Made by a program: the position numbers and the translations under genes. This document shows positions 1 through 6,396 of a stretch of DNA of 26,749 nucleotides, in pieces. Origin of the DNA: Anaerolineae bacterium (GTDB taxonomy: Bacteria; Chloroflexota; Anaerolineae; 4572-78; J111); the NCBI GenBank assembly GCA_023382535.1, contig JAHDWA010000095.1, positions 1 through 26,749 of the forward strand, written 5' to 3'. A model generated the notes under the pieces. The model saw only the letters and a program-made list of their open reading frames with translations, ran no database searches and was not told the origin of the DNA. Position 1 is the first letter of the stretch; each line of letters opens with the position of its first letter.

Positions 1-168
1 ATCACATCACGGAGTGTCTACCTGTCTATTTGGTCTAATTTGACAGGGGATGAACATCCAGGGGTCTAAAATCTCATTCCCACACTTCGCATCACTCGGG
101 GAAGGCACGAGATTGGGGAAGTTACTTCATCCACAATCTGAAGATAGCGCCGCAAAGGGAATATTGCT

Positions 169-1569
169 CTAACGCCCTAATGCAGCCAGCATATCGGCAA
201 CTCTGGTAAATTTAAGTCGAGGCCGCCCTAACTCTTTACCTTTGGCCAGCTCGATCTCATTCAGCCGGAGCCAATCCTGGTACGTCACATAACGGGGCTG
301 GCGCCGGCGGATAAGGGCCTCAATGGCAGCAGGGTCGGGCTGGACGGGCTGGAGGGTTAATCCCTGGGCTAAATCTTCCAGCATGCAGCTTACGGTTTCA
401 GCGGCATCGGGCTTGTTGGTGCCGATGACTCCGCTGGGACCGCGTTTGATCCAACCGGCGCAGTATTCGCCGACCACCGGCTGCTGGGTATCAGGATTGA
501 TCACCCGGCCCTTGTTATTAAAAATGACGCCCCACTTGTCGTTAAAGGGGACGCCCGGCAGCGCCACGCCGCGATAACCCACGGAGCGAAAGACCAGGCC
601 CACCGGCAGTTCCTCGTATTCACCGGTCGGTTCGGCCCGCAGTGTGCCGGCCTCGGTGGCGTACAGTTTATTTTTGACCAGCTTGATGGCCCTGACCCGC
701 CCCTTTTCATCGCCCAAAATTTCAACCGGCGACACCAAAAAACGCACTACCAATTGGCGGGGTTTGTCTTCGTCCGGGCGCTGGGCAAAACCCTGCAAAA
801 TCTCTACTTTTTTCAGGGCGAGCCGGTCCTGGGTGCGCTGGAGTTCCGCCCGGCTCAACTCGTCCAGTTCCGCTTCTGCTGGCGGCACATAGATGTCAGC
901 GCCGGTCAGTTCGCCTAATTCTTTGATTTCAGGATTGGTAAAGGCGGCCTGAGCCGGTCCGCGCCGCCCCAGCAGATAGACTTCTTTGATGCTGCTGTGG
1001 CTGAGCGCTTCCAGGGCATAATCGGCGATGTCGGTAGCCGCCAATTCTTCGCGGGTACGGCACAAGATGCGGGCCACGTCTACGGCTACGTTACCTACCC
1101 CAACCACGGCAGCCCGTTCCTGGGTCAGGTCAAAGTGGCAGTCACGATAATCGGGGTGACCGTTATACCAGGCCACAAATTCGGTAGCCGCGTGACTCCC
1201 CTGCAACTCTTCGCCGGGAATGCCCATACTGCGGTCGGTTTGAGCGCCGGTGCAAAAGATGATTTGGTGATAATGATCGCGCAAATCATCCAGGCTAAGG
1301 TGCTTACCCAATTCAACATTGCCATAAAAGCGAAAGTTGGGGTGGGCCGCCGTTCGATCATAGGCCGCTGTGACTGATTTGATTTTTTGGTGATCGGGGG
1401 CCACACCGCCGCGAACCAGGCCGTAAGGGGTGGGTAAGCGGTCAAACATATCAACCTGCACGACAAGGCCCTCTTGCTTGAACAACTGGTCCGCAGCGTA
1501 AAAGCCGGTGGGACCAGAACCAATGATGGCAACGCGGAGAGGGTGGATGGCAGTGCCGGGTTGAACCAT
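169..1569 (-). CDS. fprA: Ferredoxin-NADP reductase, FprA/adrenodoxin reductase type
   Basis: A 466-residue flavoprotein that should pass electrons between NADPH and a ferredoxin in the cytoplasm. An N-terminal FAD fold carries GSGPTGFY at residues 17-24. A second dinucleotide fold carries GVGNVAVD at 157-164 for NADPH, followed by GRRGPAQAAF at 201-210. The typical C-terminal FAD loop, GWIKRGPSGVIGTNKPDA, is at 372-389. Length and motif order match the adrenodoxin reductase-like family rather than plant-type FNR. The gene starts five bases after the CBS gene ends and shares its promoter. A supply of reduced ferredoxin for the nearby iron-sulfur and sulfur genes is plausible but inferred. It ends with TAG at 169-171; no clear terminator is visible in the remaining 168 bases to the window edge. 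Confidence 0.93.
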   Translation of the reverse strand: MVQPGTAIHPLRVAIIGSGPTGFYAADQLFKQEGLVVQVDMFDRLPTPYGLVRGGVAPDHQKIKSVTAAYDRTAAHPNFRFYGNVELGKHLSLDDLRDHYHQIIFCTGAQTDRSMGIPGEELQGSHAATEFVAWYNGHPDYRDCHFDLTQERAAVVGVGNVAVDVARILCRTREELAATDIADYALEALSHSSIKEVYLLGRRGPAQAAFTNPEIKELGELTGADIYVPPAEAELDELSRAELQRTQDRLALKKVEILQGFAQRPDEDKPRQLVVRFLVSPVEILGDEKGRVRAIKLVKNKLYATEAGTLRAEPTGEYEELPVGLVFRSVGYRGVALPGVPFNDKWGVIFNNKGRVINPDTQQPVVGEYCAGWIKRGPSGVIGTNKPDAAETVSCMLEDLAQGLTLQPVQPDPAAIEALIRRRQPRYVTYQDWLRLNEIELAKGKELGRPRLKFTRVADMLAALGR

Positions 1570-1574
1570 TAGAT

Positions 1575-2021
1575 TTACCTTGAGCGTTGGGGCTTTTCGC
1601 CCAGGATTTGTGTTTGCAGCGTGTCAACTTCGCCCTGGTATTGATCGCGTTGGGCTTTGACCACATCGCCTATGGAGACAATCCCGACGAGCTTGCCTCG
1701 CTCGACAACAGGCAAATGGCGAATCCGCTTCTCGGTCATCGTATTGGCCACCGACAGGAGATCATCTTGCGGCAGCGCGGTAATGACATGCCTGGTCATC
1801 AATTCACTGACCGATTTTGAAAAAATTTGTTCGTCCTTAGCCAGGGCCCGGGTAATATCCCGCTCGGATAGAATTCCAACCGGAAGGTTAGCTTCATCTA
1901 CCGCGACCAGCGCCCCAATATTATACTCTGCCAGCCGGGCAATGGCTTCTCTGATGGACTGCCCAGGGCCGATGGTCACGACATTCATCCCCTTCTTCGC
2001 CAGGATACTTTTGATGTTCAT
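1575..2021 (-). CDS. CBS-domain pair protein
   Basis: A 148-residue cytoplasmic protein made almost entirely of two CBS motifs (about residues 7-60 and 72-130). Both carry the usual hydrophobic core and a G-I-(L/V)-S-x-x-D-(I/V) pattern: GILSERDI in the first and GIVSIGDV in the second. Such pairs bind adenosine nucleotides and act as energy sensors, usually regulating a partner. No catalytic domain is attached. The ATG has a strong ribosome site (AAGGGGGG) and a good promoter at 2081-2108. The next gene, fprA, begins five bases downstream, so the two are co-expressed and a regulatory link to redox state is possible. The ligand cannot be deduced from sequence. Confidence 0.85.
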   Translation of the reverse strand: MNIKSILAKKGMNVVTIGPGQSIREAIARLAEYNIGALVAVDEANLPVGILSERDITRALAKDEQIFSKSVSELMTRHVITALPQDDLLSVANTMTEKRIRHLPVVERGKLVGIVSIGDVVKAQRDQYQGEVDTLQTQILGEKPQRSR

Positions 2022-2080
2022 TGGATTTTTCCCCCCTTGGAAAATCTACAAGCGGCGGAGTAAGATGATTAAGTAACGAA

Positions 2081-2108
2081 AGTATAAACTTATTCCGGCA
2101 ATTGTCAA
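2081..2108 (-). promoter_or_regulatory. Sigma-70-like promoter of the CBS-fprA operon
   Basis: On the minus strand the -35 box TTGACA (2108-2103) is followed after 16 bases by the -10 box TATACT (2086-2081). Transcription would start near 2074, about 50 bases before the CBS gene. This makes CBS-fprA a unit separate from the upstream cysM operon. Confidence 0.7.
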
Positions 2109-2214
2109 CCAAAAAATAGACCCGCTAGATCTGCTCTCGCAAATCCTGAGGGCCTATATTTAAAACACATCCCTAACTGCTCAGATTATGGGCCAAAGTC
2201 AAAGAATTTTGCCG

Positions 2215-2262
2215 GGATTAGGAGATTTGGGGATAAAACAAAAATTAAAAATCTCCTAATCC
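2215..2262. repeat. 14-bp inverted repeat in the cysM-CBS gap
   Basis: The 311-base gap 2022-2332 holds the CBS promoter and this structure. GGATTAGGAGATTT (2215-2228) is perfectly inverted at 2249-2262 around a 20-base A-rich loop. An outer GCCGGGAT/ATCCCGGC pair and extra GGGGAT words make it a nested, word-like repeat. It could end cysM transcription, but there is only a short T-run (TTTT-type) on either side, so a terminator role is uncertain. The rest of the gap shows nothing further. Confidence 0.6.
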
Positions 2263-2332
2263 CCTGATCCCGGCCCAACCCGCTTTTATGGCCACCTGAG
2301 CAGGTACCCACATCCAATAAAAATGAGCGATA

Positions 2333-3301
2333 TTAACGGGCCACGCTCAAATACTTTTCCCCCCCATCAGGAAAGACCGTCACCACGACCCCATCGCTGA
2401 GGGTTTTGGCCAGTTGAACGGCCGCCCAGGCCGCGGCTCCGGCCGAGTATCCGACAAACATGCCCTCTTCCAGAGCCAGACGGCGAGCCATCTCATGGGC
2501 ATCGTTGGGGTAAACGGCCATTTTGCGCTCGGCAAAATGAGGATCATAAATGCCGGGAACAATGCTGGTTTCCATGTGCTTGAGGCCCTCGATAATCGCC
2601 AGTTCATCGGCCGGCTCCACGGCTACCACCTCAATTTCGGGATTAAACTCTTTCAAGCGGCGACCGGTCCCCATCAACGTCCCGCTGGTGCCGATACCGG
2701 CCACAAAGTGAGTCACCGCACCGCCCGTCTGATCCCAGATTTCCACGCCTGTGGTCTGATAGTGCGCCTGCCAGTTGACCGGGTTGTTGTACTGGTCGGG
2801 CCGGAAATAAAAATCGGGATTTTCGGCGGCTAACTGTTCGGCGGTACGGATGGACAGGTCAATGCCTTCCAGGGGGTCGGTTAAGATTAGCTCCGCGCCG
2901 TAAGCCTTCAGAATGCTGGTGCGCTCGCTGCTGACGTTGGCCGGCATGACCAGGGTGACTTTGTAGCCCTTGACGGCGCCAATCATGGCCAGGGCAATAC
3001 CGGTATTGCCGGAGGTGGCATCAATGATGGTCTTGTCGGGGGTGAGCAGGCCGCTGCGCTCGCCTTCCTCAATCATGAACAGCGCCGGGCGGGCTTTGAC
3101 CGAGCCGCTGGCATTGAACCACTCCGCTTTGGCAAAGACAACCACGTTAGGATCAATGCCCTCGGCGGCGGCAATACGATGCAGCGGCAGCAGCGGGGTA
3201 TTGCCAATGCGCGAGAGCAGGCTCTCGCCCAGGTGGGTGGGACGCCGGGTCACAAAAACGGGGCTGGTTTTTGGTTTTTCTATCGTCTGCAAAAGGGTCA
3301 T
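2333..3301 (-). CDS. cysM: PLP-dependent cysteine synthase, CysM/CysK family
   Basis: A 322-residue beta-replacement enzyme making L-cysteine. The PLP Schiff-base lysine is K69 in SGSVKARPA. The substrate loop TSGNTG is at 96-101 and the phosphate-binding GIGTSGT at 202-208, with an ending of FPDGGEKYLS as in the family. The overall layout resembles mycobacterial CysM, which uses O-phosphoserine and the thiocarboxylated carrier protein CysO. The context supports this reading: a rhodanese-ThiF activator and a MoaD/CysO-like carrier lie immediately upstream in the same operon. Ordinary sulfide-dependent O-acetylserine use cannot be excluded from sequence. A 20-25 residue extension precedes the usual start of the fold. 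The ribosome site is AGAAGAGG before the ATG. Confidence 0.88.
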   Translation of the reverse strand: MTLLQTIEKPKTSPVFVTRRPTHLGESLLSRIGNTPLLPLHRIAAAEGIDPNVVVFAKAEWFNASGSVKARPALFMIEEGERSGLLTPDKTIIDATSGNTGIALAMIGAVKGYKVTLVMPANVSSERTSILKAYGAELILTDPLEGIDLSIRTAEQLAAENPDFYFRPDQYNNPVNWQAHYQTTGVEIWDQTGGAVTHFVAGIGTSGTLMGTGRRLKEFNPEIEVVAVEPADELAIIEGLKHMETSIVPGIYDPHFAERKMAVYPNDAHEMARRLALEEGMFVGYSAGAAAWAAVQLAKTLSDGVVVTVFPDGGEKYLSVAR

Positions 3302-3316
3302 TAAAACCTCTTCTTT

Positions 3317-3346
3317 GGTTAAACGTTCAACGTTTAACGTTTAACC
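3317..3346. repeat. Inverted word repeat overlapping the end of the ThiF gene
   Basis: GGTTAAACGTT (3317-3327) is perfectly inverted as AACGTTTAACC (3336-3346), and the 8-base spacer repeats the same CGTTTA word. The stop codon of the rhodanese-ThiF gene (3341-3343) lies inside the right arm. It is one of several such gap repeats in this window. Confidence 0.65.
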
Positions 3347-4561
3347 GACTAACACCGGCTGGCTCACACCGTTGGCGGAAACCGGCGCGGCGTGGGGAAT
3401 GCCGCAAAATTGCTCGTAATCAATTAACTCGGTTACGGTCGGATGAGTCCCGCAAACCGGGCAGTCAGGATTCTTGCGGACTTTGACCTCGCGGAACTCG
3501 GCTTCCAGGGCATCGTACAGCAGCAGGCGGCCAACGAGGGGCGCGCCGATACCCAGGATCAATTTAATGGCCTCAACCGCTTCCAGGCTGCCGATGATAC
3601 CAGGCAAGACGCCTAACACCCCGCCTTCAGCGCAACTGGGCACTTCGCCGGGAGGCGGAGGATCGGGATAAAGACAGCGGTAGCAGGGACCACCGTTGGC
3701 CGTATCGAAGACCGTCACCTGGCCTTCAAAGCGGAAAATGCTGGCATCCACCAATTTCTTGCCCAAGAGCACGCAGGCGTCGTTGACCAGGTAACGGGTG
3801 GGGAAGTTGTCGGAGCCGTTGAGGACAATATCATACTGGCCGATGATGTCGAATGCATTCTGGCTGGTCAACTGAGTCTGATGGCCGATGACCTTAACAT
3901 CAGGATTGAGTTGAGCAATGGTCCGGGCCGCCGACTCGACCTTGGGCTTGTCCACGTCTTCAAGCCGGTGGACGATCTGGCGCTGCAAGTTGCTGGTATC
4001 TACCACGTCGAAATCCACGATGCCGATTTTGCCCACCCCCGCCGCCGCCAGGTAGATCGCCGCCGGGCTGCCCAACCCACCCGCGCCGATCAGCAGCACG
4101 CTGGCGCCAAGCAGTTGCAGTTGCCCTTCCTCGCCCACTTCGGGCATGAGCGTGTGGCGGCTGTAGCGATGGCGCTGGTCTTCGTTCAGAATTTGGGGTT
4201 TGGAGAAGGGATAGCCGGCATTTTTCCAGCCATTAAAGCCGCCCCTAACCGAAACCACGTTGGTGTAGCCCAGCTCCTGCAAATCCCGAGCGGCCAGCAG
4301 TGTGCGGATGCCGCTGGCGCAGGTAAGGGCGATGGGGTGGCCGCGGTCCGGGACCAGAGCTTCAACCCGCAGTTCCAGAAACCCACGCGGGATATGGACC
4401 GAGCCTTTGATCCGGCCCTGGCTCCACTCATCCTGTTCCCGTATATCAATCACGGTTAAAGCTTCGCCGTCTTGCATGCGCTCGGCCAATTCGTGGACAT
4501 CAATCTCTTCGATTTCTCTTCTCAACCGGGCAATCAGTTGATCGCTGGTAATATAACTCAT
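3341..4561 (-). CDS. Rhodanese-ThiF fusion, MoeZ/MoeB-like sulfur carrier activator
   Basis: A 406-residue cytoplasmic enzyme that should adenylate the C-terminal glycine of the adjacent carrier protein and load it with sulfur. The N-terminal rhodanese domain (about 15-118) has the active loop CASGIR with C81. The E1-like ThiF domain (about 128-385) has the ATP-binding GAGGLGSP at 159-166, DFDVVDTSNLQRQ at 183-195, the zinc pairs C293/C296 and C367/C370, and a conserved C310 in PSCAEGGVLG. Mycobacterial MoeZ and eukaryotic MOCS3 carry the rhodanese at the C terminus; here it is at the N terminus. The start follows a GGGGGAGCG ribosome site overlapping the carrier gene's stop. Alternative roles are molybdopterin or thiamine synthesis, but no such genes are nearby. 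Confidence 0.9.
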   Translation of the reverse strand: MSYITSDQLIARLRREIEEIDVHELAERMQDGEALTVIDIREQDEWSQGRIKGSVHIPRGFLELRVEALVPDRGHPIALTCASGIRTLLAARDLQELGYTNVVSVRGGFNGWKNAGYPFSKPQILNEDQRHRYSRHTLMPEVGEEGQLQLLGASVLLIGAGGLGSPAAIYLAAAGVGKIGIVDFDVVDTSNLQRQIVHRLEDVDKPKVESAARTIAQLNPDVKVIGHQTQLTSQNAFDIIGQYDIVLNGSDNFPTRYLVNDACVLLGKKLVDASIFRFEGQVTVFDTANGGPCYRCLYPDPPPPGEVPSCAEGGVLGVLPGIIGSLEAVEAIKLILGIGAPLVGRLLLYDALEAEFREVKVRKNPDCPVCGTHPTVTELIDYEQFCGIPHAAPVSANGVSQPVLVG

Positions 4562-4569
4562 CGCTCCCC

Positions 4570-4845
4570 CTATCTGCCCCCGGCCATGGCCGGGATAATC
4601 GAAACTTCGTCTTTGTCCGCCACCGGGGTATCAGCGCCCCGCAGGGTACGGATTTCCTCATCATTGACAAACACATTGACGTACCGCTTAATCTGGCCGT
4701 CTTCATCCCACAGGCGTGATTGGATGCCTGGATAATGCGCTTCAAGATTGCCAAACAGTTCTCGAATAGTCGCCCCGCTGCCTTCAACTTTGCTCTGGCC
4801 ATTGGTATATCGTCGCAGCGGGCTGGGAATTCGCACAGTCGTCAT
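4570..4845 (-). CDS. MoaD/ThiS-family sulfur carrier protein, CysO-like
   Basis: A ubiquitin-like carrier of 91 residues, taking the ATG at 4845, which has an AAGGAGAG ribosome site; an upstream in-frame ATG would add 28 unrelated residues from the leader. It begins MTTVRIPSPLRRYTNG and contains the beta-grasp pattern of the MoaD/CysO group, including FVNDEEIR. It ends AMAGGR. The diglycine is the residue pair that becomes thiocarboxylated, but one arginine follows it, so trimming would be needed before activation. It sits directly upstream of the ThiF-type activator and cysM, which argues for a CysO-type cysteine-synthesis carrier rather than molybdopterin synthesis. Confidence 0.87.
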   Translation of the reverse strand: MTTVRIPSPLRRYTNGQSKVEGSGATIRELFGNLEAHYPGIQSRLWDEDGQIKRYVNVFVNDEEIRTLRGADTPVADKDEVSIIPAMAGGR

Positions 4846-4903
4846 TTTAGTAGTCTCTCCTTCAACAATTTTTCTTAAGTTCCACGCGGCTTCACCGCCG
4901 ATT

Positions 4904-4943
4904 AATACAAAAAGGCTCATCGCGTGCAAGAGACGATGAGCCT
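4904..4943 (-). terminator. Intrinsic terminator inside the leader of the cysteine-synthesis operon
   Basis: Read on the minus strand, AGGCTCATCG (4943-4934) pairs perfectly with CGATGAGCCT (4922-4913) around an 11-base loop and is followed by TTTTTGTATT. It lies about 60 bases before the carrier gene's ATG, so it would act as an attenuator rather than an end-of-operon terminator. Confidence 0.65.
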
Positions 4944-5093
4944 GACTGAATAAGCAGTATATCGAGTTTAGTTATGATACAGAGGTAATTTCACTGAGAG
5001 TCTCATCGTCGTTGCTGCACGGCGATGCGGGCTACCGCAGCCCTCACTCTCAAACGCCGAGAGCGGGGCTACCGCGCCCGCTTACTACATGTG
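4908..5093 (-). promoter_or_regulatory. Structured leader RNA upstream of the carrier-activator-cysM operon
   Basis: The 414-base gap 4846-5259 is mostly this minus-strand leader. Three consecutive small hairpins can form: 5082-5077 with 5067-5062, 5063-5059 with 5051-5047, and 5043-5039 with 5033-5029. The first and third share the 10-base word GGGCTACCGC (plus-strand sense, 5066-5075 and 5029-5038). Downstream, 5021-5002 (minus sense CGTGCA, five bases, GACGATGAG) pairs with 940-923 of the 4900 block (CTCATCGTC, three bases, TGCACG), giving 9+6 base pairs. That pairing destroys the terminator at 4913-4943. This is the architecture of a riboswitch or attenuator. I do not recognise the aptamer; SAM-I, T-box, TPP and cobalamin signatures were looked for by eye and not found. 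Confidence 0.55.
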
Positions 5094-5099
5094 CAAAGT

Positions 5100-5128
5100 T
5101 CAATAAAATTTGCGGTAAAAAGTGTCAC
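5100..5128 (-). promoter_or_regulatory. Possible promoter of the leader and cysteine-synthesis operon
   Basis: On the minus strand GTGACA (5128-5123) is spaced 17 bases from TATTGA (5105-5100). The -35 matches consensus in five of six positions, the -10 in only three. A start near 5093 would give a leader of about 250 bases before the carrier gene. The match is modest. Confidence 0.3.
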
Positions 5129-5205
5129 AGTTTTCACATCCACCAGACGAGTCGAGAGAGGCATATCTTACCCCACTCAACCTAATCGGTCAAATATGGA
5201 TAATT

Positions 5206-5256
5206 GGAAGGCTCGAAGGCTGGAAAGAAATTTCCTAACCTCATCCTTCCAGCTCT
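5206..5256. repeat. Self-complementary GGAAGGCT word repeat after the DUF59 gene
   Basis: Copies of GGAAGGCT, GAAGGCT and GCTGGAA on one side (5206-5227) face TTTCC, CCTTCCAGCT and CTCC on the other (5230-5257). GCTGGAA (5219-5225) is perfectly inverted at 5247-5253. It begins a few bases after the stop codon of the DUF59 gene and could form an imperfect hairpin; there is no T-run for a classic terminator. Confidence 0.4.
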
Positions 5257-5259
5257 CCA

Positions 5260-5571
5260 TCAAAAGAAGCCCAACAGGGTCGGGTCTTCCATCATTTCCG
5301 GATTCCACTGCTCCGGCAGCACCTCGACCTTGGTATCGCGCCCGGCCGCCTTTTCCGATGTCTCTTTGACTTGCTGTACCAGCCACGGCCCGTAGGGACA
5401 GAACGGCGTGGTCAGCAGCATTCTGACCACTGCCGGCGTGCTGTCCAGATCAATCTCTCTAATCAACCCCAGGGCGACCACATCCAGATGGAGTTCAGGG
5501 TCCAATACGCCGCGCAGGGCTTCCCGCACTTCTTCATCCGTCACATTATTACCTTTGGTTTCTTCAGACAT
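5260..5571 (-). CDS. DUF59/MIP18-family protein, SufT-like
   Basis: A 103-residue cytoplasmic protein of the DUF59 family, members of which assist iron-sulfur cluster maturation or transfer. Visible family features are the DPEL motif (about 24-27), the conserved cysteine in TTPFCPYGPWL (about residue 58), and a C-terminal tail rich in W, P and M (EQWNPEMMEDPTLLGFF). It is the last gene of the downstream SUF group, about 100 bases after the Rieske gene, and duplicates the fold found at the N terminus of the Mrp protein encoded at 14450. A role as SufT-like helper is inferred from family and position. The ATG follows an AGGAGAGAT ribosome site. Confidence 0.82.
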   Translation of the reverse strand: MSEETKGNNVTDEEVREALRGVLDPELHLDVVALGLIREIDLDSTPAVVRMLLTTPFCPYGPWLVQQVKETSEKAAGRDTKVEVLPEQWNPEMMEDPTLLGFF

Positions 5572-5582
5572 AATCTCTCCTC

Positions 5583-5663
5583 GATTTTAGACTTTAGATT
5601 TTGGATTGCTCACCGTGTTAAAGGCATCTATCCAGCTTTCTAATCTCTAATTTCTCATTACTA
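5583..5663. repeat. TTAGATT-type word repeat between the Rieske and DUF59 genes
   Basis: The gap 5572-5668 holds TTTTAGACTTTAGATTTTGG at its left and CTAATCTCTAATTTCTC at its right. The right part, read on the other strand, gives the same TTAGA/GATTAG words, so the two ends form an imperfect inverted repeat. The same words recur in the sufR leader at 13564-13649. Confidence 0.4.
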
Positions 5664-5668
5664 AGTTC

Positions 5669-5980
5669 TTATTCTTTCGGCGCGATCAAAATATCGTCGC
5701 CTTCAATCCTGACCTCATACAGCGGCACCGGGGAGAAGGCAGGCATGGTCTGCTGGCCGGTCTTGATATTAAACCGCGCCCCGTGCCGGGGACAGACCAC
5801 GCACTCGCCCTCCAAGTGGCCTTCGACCAGCGGGCCGCCATCGTGGGTACAGACATCGGAGATGGCATAAAATTCGCCGTTTAGGTTGAAGAGACCCACA
5901 TCATCATCTTCATACTCGACCAGCATCGTTTCGCCAGGAGCAAGATCTGAAGTTTTGGCTACTTTGATGAATTTTGACAT
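5669..5980 (-). CDS. Rieske-type [2Fe-2S] ferredoxin
   Basis: A 103-residue soluble Rieske protein. The cluster ligands are CTH at 44-46 and CPRH at 63-66, giving the C-x-H and C-x-x-H pairs, with no transmembrane segment, so it is of the small NirD/ferredoxin type that carries electrons in the cytoplasm. It lies six bases after sufU and upstream of the DUF59 gene inside the SUF group. A Rieske ferredoxin in SUF clusters is a recurring arrangement; it may supply electrons for cluster assembly or simply be a client, and sequence does not decide. The start ATG follows a GAGG-type site overlapping the end of sufU. Confidence 0.9.
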   Translation of the reverse strand: MSKFIKVAKTSDLAPGETMLVEYEDDDVGLFNLNGEFYAISDVCTHDGGPLVEGHLEGECVVCPRHGARFNIKTGQQTMPAFSPVPLYEVRIEGDDILIAPKE

Positions 5981-5986
5981 TGTTTC

Positions 5987-6391
5987 CTACCACTCCTCGT
6001 CGTCGGTATTCCAATCCTCTTCACTTAAACCGTAAGCGCCGGCTTTAAGCACCTTCAGCGAAAGGAGAGCGCACTTCAAGCGCACCGGGCCAATTTCGAT
6101 GCCCAACGCTTCCAAAATCTGTTCTTTGCCGATCTGTTTGGCTTCCTCCAGCGATTTGCCCTGGATCATTTCGGTTAGCATGCTGGCGCTGGCCTGGCTG
6201 ATAGCACAGCCTTTGCCGGTAAAGGCCACCTGGTCAATGATGTTATCCTCGTTCACGTGCAGGTCCAGCCGAATCACGTCGCCGCAGAGGGGATTGTGTT
6301 CCTCGTGCGAGTGGGTCGGATGCTCCAGCTTGCCCGCGTTGCGCGGGTGGCGATAGTGGTCTAAGATATTTTCCCGATAGAAGTCGTCCAT
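5987..6391 (-). CDS. sufU: SufU-like iron-sulfur scaffold / sulfur acceptor (copy 1)
   Basis: A 134-residue protein of the SufU/IscU fold. Three conserved cysteines and an aspartate are visible: C36-G-D38, C62 in GKGCAISQAS, and C107 in RLKCALLS. SufU proteins bind zinc through such residues and accept persulfide sulfur from SufS. It follows sufS by five bases, the close coupling expected for the partner of that enzyme. A 21-residue acidic/proline tail follows the last cysteine. A second homologue with the same cysteine set lies on the other side of sufS at 7727-8128; this copy is the more likely SufS partner by position. Confidence 0.9.
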   Translation of the reverse strand: MDDFYRENILDHYRHPRNAGKLEHPTHSHEEHNPLCGDVIRLDLHVNEDNIIDQVAFTGKGCAISQASASMLTEMIQGKSLEEAKQIGKEQILEALGIEIGPVRLKCALLSLKVLKAGAYGLSEEDWNTDDEEW

Positions 6392-6396
6392 ACCCT

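Noticed and set aside
21..47. CCTGTC ... GACAGG inverted repeat near the left edge
   Set aside because: Only six-base arms with a 15-base loop and no gene context on the left; it is too weak to call, and the remaining bases 1-168 show nothing else.
4983..5051. Short GTG-initiated leader peptide on the minus strand (14 codons, Arg-rich) in the cysteine operon leader
   Set aside because: No ribosome site, no run of cysteine codons, and the frame follows the hairpin sequence; a peptide-attenuation model is not supported.
5025..5369. 114-codon plus-strand open frame across the leader and DUF59 gene
   Set aside because: It lies opposite the DUF59 gene and the structured leader, has no family resemblance and is rich in R/S/P as expected for an antisense shadow.
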